Shown piece by piece: positions 1-10,773 of a stretch of 64,000 nt of DNA. Both the position numbers and the translations under genes were made by a program. Location of the stretch: contig NZ_CP049780.1 of NCBI RefSeq assembly GCF_011193355.1, positions 4,628,336-4,692,335 of the forward strand, in the 5' to 3' direction. Numbering within the stretch: position 1 is the stretch's first letter; the number at the start of each line of letters is the position of its first letter. The stretch is from Streptomyces sp. JB150. GTDB taxonomy: Bacteria; Actinomycetota; Actinomycetes; Streptomycetales; Streptomycetaceae. The notes below the pieces were generated by a model. The model was given only the letters and a program-made list of their open reading frames with translations, was not told the origin of the DNA and did no database searches.

Positions 1-509
1 CCGCACCCGCCGGCGGCGGCAAGCGGCGGATGACGATGTTCGCCGTGGGCCTTGTCGGCGTGCTGGTCGTGGCGGCCGGCGCCGTCTACCTCGGCGGCAG
101 GGGCGACGGTGAGGGCGATACGAAGGCCTCGCCCTCGCCCTCCGTCACCACCGGCGCCGAACTCCCGCCCGGGGTGAAGTGCAGCGGCGACAGCTGCACC
201 GGCAAGGACGCGGAGAGCATGGGGTGCAGCGGCGACCTGGTCACCACCGCCCAGACCGCCACCGTCGGCACCACGGTCGTCGAGGTCCGCTACAGCAAGG
301 TCTGCGCCGCCGCCTGGGGCCGGATCACCCAGGCCGCGCAAGGCGACAAGGTCGAGGTGAGCGCGGGCAAGGCCCGCGAGAACGGCTCGATCACCCTGGC
401 CGGCGACACCGTCGCGTACACCCCGATGGTGGCCGTCAAGGACGCCGGCGAGGCCATCGCCTGCGCCACGCTGGCCTCGGGCGGGAAGGGCTGCACCCAG
501 CAGCCGTGA
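1..509 (+). CDS. DUF2690 domain protein, C-terminal part (5' end outside window)
   Basis: The reading frame is open to the left edge of the window, so the ATGs near base 30 are probably internal. Visible parts are a basic stretch, one transmembrane helix (about MFAVGLVGVLVVAAGAVYL), a Ser/Pro linker and an outer domain with regularly placed cysteines (GVKCSGDSCTGKDAESMGC). That cysteine pattern is what I know from DUF2690, which in Streptomyces is usually the extracytoplasmic tail of a membrane-anchored helix-turn-helix protein. The N-terminal HTH would lie upstream and is not seen. Function unknown. Confidence 0.7.
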   Translation, partial: APAGGGKRRMTMFAVGLVGVLVVAAGAVYLGGRGDGEGDTKASPSPSVTTGAELPPGVKCSGDSCTGKDAESMGCSGDLVTTAQTATVGTTVVEVRYSKVCAAAWGRITQAAQGDKVEVSAGKARENGSITLAGDTVAYTPMVAVKDAGEAIACATLASGGKGCTQQP

Positions 510-1570
510 CGGCCGCGACCGCCGGCACCGGACGGCGTCGTCCTCTCCGGGCGGCCACGGAGGCTTTCTGGTGGGCCACGGAGGCTCCCTGGTCGGCACG
601 AGGTTGCCTGGTCGCCAGTGAGGCCTGCCCGGTCGGCCGGGCCAGGCTGCCCTGCCGGGACAAGCCGGCGGTGGTGGCCGGGCGTGGGGGCGGGCAGGCG
701 TGAGGGCCGGGTGCGGTGGCCGGGCCGAGGGCTCGGAGGGTGAGGGTGACGATCGCTTGGGGAAGTCAGGGAAGGCAGTTGCGCCGGTCGGCCGGGGTGA
801 TCCGGCCGTGGCGGCCGACTGGCGACCGGCCGTGGCATCGGGCCATGGCATTCGGCCGTGATGGCCGGTCGGCGAGAGCCGGGACGGTCGCTGGGCGAAA
901 GGCCTTCGCGACGGCCGCTGGGTGAAGGGCCGCCGCGGCAGCCGCGGTTGGCGGAAGCAGCCGCGGCGGCCGGCCGGTGAGAACACTTCGGCAGCCGGTC
1001 GGGGCAAGTGGCTGCGGTGGGTTGGCGGAGAAATGCGGCCGCAGCAGTCCGCTCGCCGCGACCGGCGTGGGGACCGGTGTGGGGACCGGGTCGTGGCGAC
1101 AGGGCCGGACATCCGGTGCCGGAAAAGCCGGGAACGCAGGTGTGGCCGGCCGGATCCGGGGCAGGCGGGAAGTACCCCCACGGGAGTCCGGCACGCATCG
1201 GAACCCCCGCACGGCGGCCGCCTCCGTCTCCCCCTCTCCCGGACGGGCGGCCGCCTTTTGTTCGCAAGAGCCGGGCAGGATGCGGATACTCGCCCCGCAA
1301 GGGCGGGCCGGACGCCGCACTCGCTCCCGCAGGAGGGGACGGATGCCGTACTCGCTCCCGCGAGCCGGGCCGGACACCGCACGCGCTGCCGCAAGCCGGG
1401 CCGGATGCCGTACTCGCTCGCTCCCGCAGGACAGGCCGGAGGCCGAACTTGCCCCCGCAAGACGGGCCGGACGCCGCGCACGTTCTCCGTGAACCCTCGG
1501 CCCGCTGCGGCACCCGGGCGGTCTGTGGGCTGGGCCACACCGGGCCGGGGGTCCGGGATGCCGGATGCGC
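510..1570. other. Long non-coding stretch with degenerate repeats
   Basis: About 1.1 kb without a credible gene; open frames here are compositional artefacts of about 75% GC. Bases 541-664 hold a degenerate array of about 20-22 bp built on GGCCACGGAGGCTCCCTGGT. Bases 795-1020 are rich in imperfect CCGGCCGTGGC copies. Bases 1260-1480 hold an ordered 31-bp tandem repeat, listed separately. No tRNA, transposase fragment or broken gene could be recognised. Confidence 0.6.
1260..1480. repeat. 31-bp tandem repeat, seven units
   Basis: Seven consecutive units begin at 1260, 1291, 1322, 1353, 1384, 1419 and 1450. Each is 31 bp, except that 4 extra bases (CGCT) follow the fifth unit. The conserved core is CGCTCCCGCAAGCCGGGCCG followed by GAYGCCGYACT. 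The unit length is not a multiple of three, which argues against a coding repeat. Units differ at several positions, so the array is old or under weak constraint. It lies about 190 bp upstream of mdh. Confidence 0.85.
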
Positions 1571-1572
1571 GA

Positions 1573-2660
<1,088 letters not shown>

Positions 2661-2685
2661 GCCCCCGCTCCCCGCACGCTGTGCA

Positions 2686-2713
2686 GGCCCCGCCCGGTTC
2701 CCCGGGCGGGGCC
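2686..2713 (+). terminator. Terminator after mdh
   Basis: Perfect 12-bp stem GGCCCCGCCCGG / CCGGGCGGGGCC with a 4-base loop, 26 bp after the mdh stop. No strong U-tract follows, as is usual in Streptomyces. Confidence 0.8.
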
Positions 2714-2887
2714 TTCGGCGTTCCGGTGGCCCCCGTCACGTCCGCGCCGCCGAGTTGTTCCGAATGTCCACATCCTCAGTGACACAGCGCACTTTCGGAC
2801 AGGGATTGCGCATGCATCCGGGGGGCAAGGGCAGGTGCTCACGGTCCTGAGCGGGGGGACACACAGGAACGAGAGGCGACACCAGGC

Positions 2888-4414
2888 ATGGCGGACAGTA
2901 CGGAACTCCAGGCTCGGAAGAGCATCCACGCGGCAGGCGAGTGGCGGCACGCCGTCTCCGGGGCCACGCGCGCGATCCTCGACCCCGCGGACGCCGCACC
3001 CTTCGCCGTGGTCGCCGAGGGCGACGAGAAGGACGCGGACCTCGCGGTCGAGGCCGCCCGCGCCGCCTTCGACGGCGGCGCCGGCGCCTGGCCGCGCACC
3101 CCCGCCGCCGAGCGCGCCGCCCTGCTGCGCCGCGTCGCCGGCCTGCTGGTGCGCGACCGCGAGGAGCTGGGCCTGCTGGAGAGCCGCGACGCGGGCAAGA
3201 CGGTCGAGGAGGGCCGCGTCGACATCGACTGCGTGGCCGACGCCTTCCGCTACTTCGCCGACCTCGTCGCCGCGGAGGCCCCCGGCCGGGTCGTCGACGC
3301 GGGCTCGTCCGACGTCCACAGCGTGGTCGTCCACGAGCCGGTCGGCGTCTGCGCGCTGATCACCCCCTGGAACTACCCGCTGCTCCAGGCCAGTTGGAAG
3401 ATCGCGCCCGCGCTCGCGGCCGGCAACACCTTCGTCGTCAAGCCGAGCGAGATCACGCCGATGACGACGATCGCCCTGCTCGCGCTGCTGGAGGAGGCCG
3501 GGCTGCCCGCCGGGGTGGCCAACCTCGTCACCGGCCCCGGCCACACGGTCGGCGCCCGCCTCGCCGAGCACCCCGACGTCGACCTGGTCTCCTTCACGGG
3601 CGGCCTGGCCAGCGGCGTCAAGGTCGCCCAGGCCGCGGCGCCCACCGTGAAGAAGGTCGCCCTCGAACTCGGCGGCAAGAACCCCAACGTCGTCTTCGCC
3701 GACGCCTGCGCCACCGAGGAGGGCTTCGACACCGCCGTCGACCAGGCCCTCAACGCGGCCTTCATCCACAGCGGCCAGGTCTGCTCGGCCGGCGCCCGCC
3801 TGATCGTCGAGGAGTCCGTCCGGGACCGCTTCGTCGCCGAACTCGCCCGCCGCGCGCAGAGGATCCGGCTCGGCCGGGGCACGGCGGACGGCGTCGAGTG
3901 CGGCCCGCTGGTCTCCGAGCAGCACCGGGCCAAGGTCGAGGCGTACGTCGCCTCCGCGCTGGCGGAGGGGGCCGTACTGCGCTGCGGCGGCAAGCGCCCC
4001 GAGCCCAGCGGGATCCGGCCCGGAAGCGGCTACTTCTACGAGCCGACCGTCCTCGACCACTGCCACCGCGAGATGCGCGTGGTGCGCGAGGAGGTCTTCG
4101 GTCCCGTCCTCACCGTCGAGACCTTCCGCACCGAGGACGAGGCCGTCGCCCTCGCCAACGACACCGAGTACGGCCTGGCCGGCGCCGTCTGGACCGCCGA
4201 CGCGGGCCGGGCCCGCCGGGTCGCCGGCCGGCTGCGGCACGGCACCGTCTGGATCAACGACTTCCACCCCTACCTCCCGCAGGCGGAGTGGGGCGGCTTC
4301 GGCAGGAGCGGCACCGGCCGCGAACTCGGCCCCGCCGGGCTCGCCGAGTACCGCGAGACCAAGCACGTCTACCAGAACCTCGCCCCGAAGCCCGTCCGCT
4401 GGTTCGCCGGCTGA
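2888..4414 (+). CDS. betB: Betaine-aldehyde dehydrogenase family protein
   Basis: NAD(P)-dependent aldehyde dehydrogenase of 508 residues. The expected role is oxidation of betaine aldehyde to the osmoprotectant glycine betaine. The cofactor-binding stretch ITPWNYPLLQASWKIAPALA, the general base E260 in ELGGKNP and the nucleophile C299 in HSGQVCSAG are all present. It is the first gene of a run with a choline dehydrogenase-like gene 47 bp downstream and a betaine/choline-type ABC transporter. That context is the main reason for naming it BetB rather than a generic ALDH. Confidence 0.85.
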   Translation: MADSTELQARKSIHAAGEWRHAVSGATRAILDPADAAPFAVVAEGDEKDADLAVEAARAAFDGGAGAWPRTPAAERAALLRRVAGLLVRDREELGLLESRDAGKTVEEGRVDIDCVADAFRYFADLVAAEAPGRVVDAGSSDVHSVVVHEPVGVCALITPWNYPLLQASWKIAPALAAGNTFVVKPSEITPMTTIALLALLEEAGLPAGVANLVTGPGHTVGARLAEHPDVDLVSFTGGLASGVKVAQAAAPTVKKVALELGGKNPNVVFADACATEEGFDTAVDQALNAAFIHSGQVCSAGARLIVEESVRDRFVAELARRAQRIRLGRGTADGVECGPLVSEQHRAKVEAYVASALAEGAVLRCGGKRPEPSGIRPGSGYFYEPTVLDHCHREMRVVREEVFGPVLTVETFRTEDEAVALANDTEYGLAGAVWTADAGRARRVAGRLRHGTVWINDFHPYLPQAEWGGFGRSGTGRELGPAGLAEYRETKHVYQNLAPKPVRWFAG

Positions 4415-4461
4415 CCTCCCCCTTCCCCGCACCCTCTTCCAGCCCCACCTGGAGTACCCCC

Positions 4462-5994
4462 ATGTCCGAGAACAACCACGTCTACGACTACGTCGTCATC
4501 GGAGGCGGCACGGCAGGCTCCGTCATCGCCTCCCGCCTCACCGAGAACCCGGACGTCACCGTCGCCGTCATCGAGGGCGGCCCCAGCGACGTCGGCCGCG
4601 ACGACGTGCTCACCCTGCGCCGCTGGATGGGCCTGCTCGGCGGCGAGCTGGACTACGACTACCCCACCGTCGAACAGCCCCGCGGCAACTCCCACATCCG
4701 GCACAGCCGCGCCCGCGTCCTCGGCGGCTGCTCCTCCCACAACACGCTGATCGCCTTCAAGCCGCTGCCGTCCGACTGGGACGAGTGGGAGGAGGCCGGC
4801 GCCAAGGGCTGGGGCGCGGTCGCCATGGAGGCGTACTACGCGCGCCTGAAGAACAACATCGTTCCCGTCGACGAGAAGGACCGCAACGCCATCGCCCGCG
4901 ACTTCGTGGACGCCGCGCAGGCCGCGCTCGGCGTGCCGCGCGTCGAGGGCTTCAACAAGAAGCCGTTCACCGAGGGCGTCGGCTTCTTCGACCTCGCCTA
5001 CCACCCGGAGGACAACAAGCGCTCGTCGGCGTCGGTGGCGTACCTCCACCCCGTGATGGACGAGCGCCCCAACCTCACGATCCTGCTGGAGACCTGGGCG
5101 TACAGGCTGGAGCTGACCGGCACCCGCGCCGAGGGCGTCCACGTGCGCACCAAGGACGGCGAGGAACTGCTGATCCGCGCCCGCAACGAGGTCGTGCTGT
5201 GCGCGGGCGCGATCGACTCCCCGCGGCTGCTGCTGCACTCCGGCATCGGACCGGCGGCCGATCTGGAGGCGCTGGGCATACCCGTGGTCCACGATCTGCC
5301 GGGCGTCGGCGAGAACCTGCTCGACCACCCCGAGTCGGTGATCGTCTGGGAGACCCACGGGCCCATCCCGGAGAACTCCGCGATGGACTCCGACGCGGGC
5401 TTGTTCGTGCGCCGTGACCCCGGCCACCAGGGCCCCGACCTGATGTTCCACTTCTACCAGATCCCCTTCACGGACAACCCCGAGCGCCTGGGCTACGAGC
5501 GGCCCCCGTACGGGGTGTCCATGACCCCGAACATCCCCAAGCCGAAGTCCCGCGGCCGGCTCTACCTGACCAGCGCCGACCCGGCCGTGAAGCCCGCCCT
5601 GGACTTCCGCTACTTCACCGACGAGGACGACTACGACGCCCGCACCCTCGTCGACGGCATCCGCATCGCCCGCGAGATCGCGAAGACCGCGCCGCTGGCC
5701 GGCTGGCTCAAGCGCGAGGTGTGCCCCGGCCCCGAGGTCGTCGGCGACGCCGAGCTGAGCGAGTACGCCCGCAGGGCCGCGCACACCGTCTACCACCCCG
5801 CGGGCACCTGCAAGATGGGCGCCGCCGACGACGAACTGGCCGTCGTCGACCCCGAACTGCGCATCCGCGGCCTGGAGGGCATCCGGATCGCCGACGCGTC
5901 GGTCTTCCCCACCATGACCGCCGTCAACCCGATGATCGGGGTGCTGATGGTCGGGGAGCGCGCCGTCGACCTGATCGGTGGTGACGCCCGATGA
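4462..5994 (+). CDS. betA: GMC oxidoreductase, probable choline dehydrogenase
   Basis: FAD-dependent glucose-methanol-choline family enzyme of 510 residues, expected to oxidise choline to betaine aldehyde. The N-terminal dinucleotide-binding motif [18 protein letters not shown], the GMC signature region around [11 protein letters not shown] and the C-terminal catalytic histidine H445 in [13 protein letters not shown] are visible. GGAG at 4451-4454 supports the ATG at 4462. The stop overlaps the start of the ATPase gene (ATGA), so the two are translationally coupled. The sequence alone does not decide between dehydrogenase and oxidase. Confidence 0.85.
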   Translation: MSENNHVYDYVVIGGGTAGSVIASRLTENPDVTVAVIEGGPSDVGRDDVLTLRRWMGLLGGELDYDYPTVEQPRGNSHIRHSRARVLGGCSSHNTLIAFKPLPSDWDEWEEAGAKGWGAVAMEAYYARLKNNIVPVDEKDRNAIARDFVDAAQAALGVPRVEGFNKKPFTEGVGFFDLAYHPEDNKRSSASVAYLHPVMDERPNLTILLETWAYRLELTGTRAEGVHVRTKDGEELLIRARNEVVLCAGAIDSPRLLLHSGIGPAADLEALGIPVVHDLPGVGENLLDHPESVIVWETHGPIPENSAMDSDAGLFVRRDPGHQGPDLMFHFYQIPFTDNPERLGYERPPYGVSMTPNIPKPKSRGRLYLTSADPAVKPALDFRYFTDEDDYDARTLVDGIRIAREIAKTAPLAGWLKREVCPGPEVVGDAELSEYARRAAHTVYHPAGTCKMGAADDELAVVDPELRIRGLEGIRIADASVFPTMTAVNPMIGVLMVGERAVDLIGGDAR

Positions 5995-7202
5995 GTACCG
6001 CCCGCCCCGCCCCCGAGACCCTCACCCCGCCCGTCTTCTCGGTCGACGGCCTGTGGAAGGTGTTCGGCCCCAAGGCCGACCGCGTTCCCGCCGACCCCGA
6101 GCTGGTCGCCCTCGCCCCCGCCGAGCTGCGCGAGCGCACCGGCTGCACGGCGGCCGTGCGGGACGTGTCCTTCGACGTCCGCAAGGGCGAGGTCTTCGTC
6201 GTCATGGGCCTGTCCGGCTCCGGCAAGTCCACCCTGGTGCGCTGTCTGACCCGGCTGATCGAGCCGACGGCCGGCACGATCGTCATCGACGGCGAGGACG
6301 TCCGCGCCATGGACAAGGCCCGGCTGCGCGAACTGCGCCGCCACCGCGCGGCGATGGTCTTCCAGCACTTCGGCCTGCTCCCGCACCGCACGGTCCTCGA
6401 CAACGTGGCCTACGGCCTGGAGATCCAGGGCGTCGGCAAGGCCGAACGGCGTGCCAGGGCCGCCGAGGTCGTCGCCAAGGTCGGCCTGGAAGGCATGGAA
6501 CAGCGGCGCCCCGGCCAGCTCTCCGGCGGCCAGCAGCAGCGCGTCGGCCTCGCCCGCGCCCTCGCCGTCGACCCCGAGGTGCTGCTCTTCGACGAGCCGT
6601 TCAGCGCCCTCGACCCGCTGATCCGGCGGGACATGCAGGAGGAGGTCGTCCGGCTGCACCGCGAGGAGGGCCGCACGATGGTCTTCATCACCCACGACCT
6701 CGGCGAGGCGCTGAAGCTCGGCGACCGGATCGCGCTGATGCGCGACGGCCGCGTCGTGCAGCTCGGCACCCCCGAGGAGATCGTCGGCTCCCCGGCCGAC
6801 GACTACGTCCGCGAGTTCGTCCGCGACGTGCCCCGCGAGCAGGTCATGACCGTCCGCACGGCCATGCGCCCGGCCTCGGTGGAGGAGGCGGGGAGCGGCC
6901 CGGCGGTGTCCCCGCGCGCGACCGTGGCGGAGGCCATCGAGGCCGTGGCCCGCAGCGGCGCGCCCGCCCGGGTCATGGACGGCCCGCGCTGCCTCGGCGT
7001 CGTCGACCACGAGAGCCTGCTGGAGGTCGTGGCGGGCGTGGCGGAGAACAGCCCCGGAAGCGGCGGTCCGGGAGGTGGCAGTCCCGGAGGCGGCAGCCCC
7101 GGGGGCGTGACCGCGGGCGGCCGGGCGGACGCCGCCTCGGGCGGCCGTCCCCACGCGGCCGCGGGCAGCCGCGCCGCCGGCCCCCACTCGGAGGCCGTCT
7201 GA
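5991..7202 (+). CDS. Glycine betaine/choline ABC transporter, ATPase subunit
   Basis: ProV/OpuAA-type ATPase, 403 residues. Walker A is GLSGSGKST at 73-81, the signature LSGGQQQR at 177-184 and Walker B LLFDEP with D201-E202. As in ProV, the ABC domain is followed by an accessory C-terminal region (about residues 285-345) that resembles a shortened CBS-like regulatory module. It ends in a Gly/Ser-rich tail ([11 protein letters not shown]) absent from typical family members. The start overlaps betA (ATGA) and the stop overlaps the permease start (TGATG). Confidence 0.9.
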   Translation: MSTARPAPETLTPPVFSVDGLWKVFGPKADRVPADPELVALAPAELRERTGCTAAVRDVSFDVRKGEVFVVMGLSGSGKSTLVRCLTRLIEPTAGTIVIDGEDVRAMDKARLRELRRHRAAMVFQHFGLLPHRTVLDNVAYGLEIQGVGKAERRARAAEVVAKVGLEGMEQRRPGQLSGGQQQRVGLARALAVDPEVLLFDEPFSALDPLIRRDMQEEVVRLHREEGRTMVFITHDLGEALKLGDRIALMRDGRVVQLGTPEEIVGSPADDYVREFVRDVPREQVMTVRTAMRPASVEEAGSGPAVSPRATVAEAIEAVARSGAPARVMDGPRCLGVVDHESLLEVVAGVAENSPGSGGPGGGSPGGGSPGGVTAGGRADAASGGRPHAAAGSRAAGPHSEAV

Positions 7203-9142
7203 TGGCCACGCTCACCGCGATCCCCGTACGCACCCTCCCCACCGCCCTCCTGCGCAGCCGCCCCGCCGTCAAGCTGGCCACCCTCGCGCTGATCGCGGCG
7301 GTCCTCGTCCCCCTGGCCCACGCCCGCTGGTCCAGCGGCACCTGGCCGGACGCGCTCACCGTCGACCTCACCGGCCCGCTCACCAGCACCAGCGACTGGA
7401 TCATCGACAACCGGGACAGCCACCCGCTGTTCCTGTACTTCTTCGGGCACGTCAGCAACGCCGTCGTGCTCTCCGTACGCGCCGTCTACCTCGCCCTCCT
7501 CACCCTCGGCTGGGCCGGCGTGACCGCACTCGGCGCCTTCCTCGCCTGGCGGGCCGCCGGCCCGCGGCTCGCCCTGGGCACGGCGACGGCGTTCCTCGCC
7601 TGCGGCCTGCTCGGCATGTGGGTGCCGACCATGCAGACGCTGGCCCTGATGGTGGTCGCGGTGCTCGCCTCGGTCGCCGTCGGCGGCCTGCTGGGACTCG
7701 CCGCCGGACTGTCCGCGCGCATGGACCGCCTGCTGCGGCCGGTGCTGGACACCATGCAGGTGCTGCCCGCCTTCGCCTACCTCCTGCCGGTGGTGCTGGT
7801 CTTCGGCATCGGCGTGCCCGCCGCCGTCCTCGCCACCGTCGTCTACGCCGCCCCGCCCATGGCCCGGCTCACCGCGCTCGGCCTGCGCGGCGCCGACCGG
7901 GGCGTGCTGGAGGCGGTGGAGTCGCTGGGCGCGACCGCGCGGCAGCGGCTGCTGACCGCCCGGATCCCGCTGGCCCGCAAGGAACTCCTGCTCGGCGTCA
8001 ACCAGACGATCATGATGGCGCTGTCCATGGCGGTGATCGCCTCGGTGATCGGCGCCGGCGGCCTCGGCGACCGCGTCTACCAGGCGCTGGCCTCGGTCGA
8101 CGTGGGCGCCGCGCTCGCGGCGGGCATCCCGATCGTGCTGCTCGCCGTCGTGCTGGACCGCGTGACGGGCGCGGCGGGCGCGGACGGTACCGCCCCGTCG
8201 GGCCGGTGGCTGTGGCCGTTCGCCCTGGGCGCCACCGCGGCCGTGGCCGTCGCGGGGCCCCTGACGGACCGTACGGACTGGCCCGACGCCTGGACGGTGA
8301 ACATCGCCGAGCCGGTCAACCGGGCCGTGGACTGGATGACCGCCCACCTGTACTCCGGGGTGCCCGTCATCGGCGGCACCGCCGACTGGGCGGCCCGCTT
8401 CACCACCTGGGTCCTCGACCCGCTGCGCGACGGCCTCCAGTGGCTGCCGTGGTGGTCGGTGCTGCTGATCGTCGCCGCCCTGGCCTGGCTGATCGGCACC
8501 TGGCGCACCACCCTGACCGCCGTGCTGGCCATGGCCGCGATCGGCGTCCTCGGCGTGTGGGAGCCGTCGCTGGACACGCTCTCGCAGGTGCTGGCCGCGG
8601 TCGCCGTCACCCTCGTCCTCGGCGTCGCGACCGGCGTCGCGGCCGCGCGCAACCACCGCGTCGAACGGCTGCTGCGGCCGGTCCTGGACGTCTGCCAGAC
8701 GATGCCGCAGTTCGTGTACCTGATCCCGGTCGTCGCGCTCGCCGGCGTGGGCCGCGCCCCGGCCGTCGCCGCCGCCGTCGTCTACGCGCTGCCCGCGGTC
8801 GTCCGCATCACCTCGCAGGGCCTGCGCCAGGTCGACGCGGCCGCGCTGGAGTCGGCCCGCTCGCTCGGCGCGACCGGCGGCCAGCAGCTGCGCCAGGTGC
8901 AACTGCCGCTCGCCCGCCGCTCGTTGCTGCTCGCGGTCAACCAGGGCGTGGTGCTCGTCCTCGCCGTCGTCATCATCGGCGGCCTGGTCGGCGGCGGCGC
9001 GCTCGGCTACGACGTCGTGTTCGGCCTCGCCCAGGGCGACCTCGCGACCGGCCTGGTCGCCGGCGCGGCCATCGTCTGCCTGGGCCTGACGCTCGACCGG
9101 GTCACCCAGCCCACCGACCGCCGCACGACGAAGGGAGCGTGA
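7202..9142 (+). CDS. Glycine betaine/choline ABC permease, two permease domains fused
   Basis: A 646-residue membrane protein made of two ProW/OpuAB-like permease halves in tandem. Each half has an N-terminal helix, a segment with the DALTVDLTGPL / DAWTVNIAEPV pattern, a helix cluster and a BPD_transp_1 EAA-type loop (EAVESLGATARQRL near residue 240; ESARSLGATGGQQL near residue 555). ProW-type permeases are usually about 280-350 residues and work as homodimers, so one chain here could supply both halves. It is coupled to the genes on both sides. Confidence 0.9.
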   Translation: MATLTAIPVRTLPTALLRSRPAVKLATLALIAAVLVPLAHARWSSGTWPDALTVDLTGPLTSTSDWIIDNRDSHPLFLYFFGHVSNAVVLSVRAVYLALLTLGWAGVTALGAFLAWRAAGPRLALGTATAFLACGLLGMWVPTMQTLALMVVAVLASVAVGGLLGLAAGLSARMDRLLRPVLDTMQVLPAFAYLLPVVLVFGIGVPAAVLATVVYAAPPMARLTALGLRGADRGVLEAVESLGATARQRLLTARIPLARKELLLGVNQTIMMALSMAVIASVIGAGGLGDRVYQALASVDVGAALAAGIPIVLLAVVLDRVTGAAGADGTAPSGRWLWPFALGATAAVAVAGPLTDRTDWPDAWTVNIAEPVNRAVDWMTAHLYSGVPVIGGTADWAARFTTWVLDPLRDGLQWLPWWSVLLIVAALAWLIGTWRTTLTAVLAMAAIGVLGVWEPSLDTLSQVLAAVAVTLVLGVATGVAAARNHRVERLLRPVLDVCQTMPQFVYLIPVVALAGVGRAPAVAAAVVYALPAVVRITSQGLRQVDAAALESARSLGATGGQQLRQVQLPLARRSLLLAVNQGVVLVLAVVIIGGLVGGGALGYDVVFGLAQGDLATGLVAGAAIVCLGLTLDRVTQPTDRRTTKGA

Positions 9143-9143
9143 C

Positions 9144-10109
9144 ATGTTCCGCCGTACCACCCTGATCGCCTCGGCGACCGTGCTGACGCTGGCCACCGGC
9201 TGCGGCGCCGCCGACATGACCCGGCAGGCCTCGCCGTTCGCGAACGCCCGGGGCGCGAAGACCGTCACCCTGTCCGTGCAGTCCTGGGTGGGCGCCCAGG
9301 CCAACGTGGCCGTCGCCCAGTACCTGCTGGAACACGAACTCGGCTACCGCGTCGACACCGTCCAGGTCGACGAGATCCCCGCCTGGGACGCCCTGAGCCA
9401 GGGCCGCGTCGACGCGCTCCTGGAGGACTGGGGCCACCCCGAGCAGGAACAGCGGTACGTCAAGGAGAAGAAGACCGTCACCCGGGGCGGCGACCTCGGG
9501 GTGACCGGGCACATCGGCTGGTACGTCCCCACGTACTTCGCGAAGAAGCACCCGGACGTCACCCACTGGAAGAACCTCAACAAGTACGCCGACGAGTTCC
9601 GCACCGCGGAGAGCGGCGGCAAGGGCCAGCTGATGGACGGCTCCCCGTCCTACGTCACCAACGACAAGGCCCTGGTGAAGAACCTCGGCCTGGACTACAA
9701 GGTCGTCTTCGCCGGCTCCGAGGCCGCGCAGATCACCCAGATCAAGCAGTTCGCCAAGGAGAAGAAGCCCTTCCTGACGTACTGGTACTCCCCGCAGTGG
9801 CTGTTCCAGAAGGTCCCGATGACCGAGGTGAAGCTGCCGCCCCACAAGGAGGGCTGCGACGCGGACCCGGCGAAGGTCGCCTGCGCCTACCCGCACACGC
9901 CGCTGCAGAAGTACCTCAACACCGACTTCGCCGAGAAGGGCGGCGCGGCGGCGGCCTTCCTGAAGAACTTCCGGTGGACCACCGAGGACCAGAACGAGGT
10001 CTCCCTGATGATCGCCGAGCAGCGGCTCAGCCCCGAGACGGCGGCGAAGAAGTGGGCGGAGCGGCACGAGTCGACGTGGCGGGCCTGGCTGCCACCCCGC
10101 AAGGCATGA
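9144..10109 (+). CDS. Glycine betaine/choline-binding lipoprotein
   Basis: Extracytoplasmic solute-binding protein of the OpuAC/ProX family, 321 residues. The signal sequence ends in a lipobox, LATGC, with C20 as the predicted lipidated residue. Scattered Trp and Tyr residues (WVGAQ, PAWDALSQ, EDWGHPEQ, GWYVPTY, WYSPQW) match the aromatic cage such proteins use for quaternary amines. It starts 1 bp after the permease and completes the importer, so the operon both imports and oxidises choline (inference). Confidence 0.9.
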   Translation: MFRRTTLIASATVLTLATGCGAADMTRQASPFANARGAKTVTLSVQSWVGAQANVAVAQYLLEHELGYRVDTVQVDEIPAWDALSQGRVDALLEDWGHPEQEQRYVKEKKTVTRGGDLGVTGHIGWYVPTYFAKKHPDVTHWKNLNKYADEFRTAESGGKGQLMDGSPSYVTNDKALVKNLGLDYKVVFAGSEAAQITQIKQFAKEKKPFLTYWYSPQWLFQKVPMTEVKLPPHKEGCDADPAKVACAYPHTPLQKYLNTDFAEKGGAAAAFLKNFRWTTEDQNEVSLMIAEQRLSPETAAKKWAERHESTWRAWLPPRKA

Positions 10110-10180
10110 ACCCGTCCGAGAGACGGTGACCGCCGCGGTCAGCGCGAGCGCGGCCCGCTCACGCTCCTCGACGGCGCCGT

Positions 10181-10214
10181 CCCCGGCCTCCCGCCGGATG
10201 GCGGGAGGCCGGGG
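10181..10214. terminator. Bidirectional terminator between convergent genes
   Basis: Perfect 15-bp stem CCCCGGCCTCCCGCC / GGCGGGAGGCCGGGG with loop GGAT. It lies between the betaine operon (stop at 10109) and the convergent AhpD-like gene (stop at 10233), so it can serve both. Confidence 0.85.
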
Positions 10215-10232
10215 CGGTGGAGCGGGCCGTGG

Positions 10233-10727
10233 TCACCTGTGGTCGCCCGGCTGGTAGTGCCCCGGCGTCATCCGGCAGGTCACTCCGAACCGGTTCCAGG
10301 CGTTGATCACGGTGATCGCGGCGATCAGCTGGGCCAGTTCCGTCTCCTCGAAGTGCCGCGCCGCGCGCTCGTACACCTCGTCCGGCACGAACCCGTCCGT
10401 CAGGACGGTCACCGCCTCCGTCAGCTCCAGCGCGGCGAGTTCCCGCTCCGTGTAGAAGTGCCGGGACTCCTCCCACGCGCTGAGCTGGACGATCCGCTCC
10501 ACGCTCTCACCGGCCGCGAGGGCGTCCTTGGTGTGCATGTCGATGCAGAACGCGCAGCGGTTGATCTGCGAGGCGCGGATCTTCACCAGCTCGTACAGCG
10601 TGTGGTCCAGGCCCTGCCGGGCGGCCGCGTCGAGCCGGATCATCGCCTTGTAGACATCGGGAACGAGCTTCGCCCACTCCAGACGGGGGGCGGCTTCGGG
10701 GGCGTAGGTCACGGTGTCGGTGGTCAT
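10233..10727 (-). CDS. Carboxymuconolactone decarboxylase/AhpD-like protein
   Basis: Small helical protein of 164 residues in the alkylhydroperoxidase D-like family. The redox-active CxxC with nearby His is CAFCIDMH (C58, C61, H65). Family members reduce peroxides or act as thiol-based stress proteins; the substrate is unknown. The gene is divergent from a MocR-type regulator only 46 bp away, which makes it the likely regulatory target. The ATG at 10727 gives full family length. Confidence 0.88.
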   Translation of the reverse strand: MTTDTVTYAPEAAPRLEWAKLVPDVYKAMIRLDAAARQGLDHTLYELVKIRASQINRCAFCIDMHTKDALAAGESVERIVQLSAWEESRHFYTERELAALELTEAVTVLTDGFVPDEVYERAARHFEETELAQLIAAITVINAWNRFGVTCRMTPGHYQPGDHR

Positions 10728-10773
10728 GTCTCGACCCTAGGAAGAAAGCAGCCCAGGCGTATGGTCCATTTCC

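Noticed and set aside
510..1570. Several open frames on both strands as possible genes or a pseudogene
   Set aside because: Composition is repeat-driven, with no ribosome-binding sites or recognisable domain.
2941..4461. Long open frame running through betB into betA in betA's frame
   Set aside because: Arg/Pro/Gly-rich sequence typical of a wrong frame in high-GC DNA. The BetB frame has full family motifs, and betA begins at 4462.
6803..9304. 833-residue minus-strand open frame across the permease gene
   Set aside because: Asp/Gly/Arg/Gln-biased shadow of the real permease; no domain.
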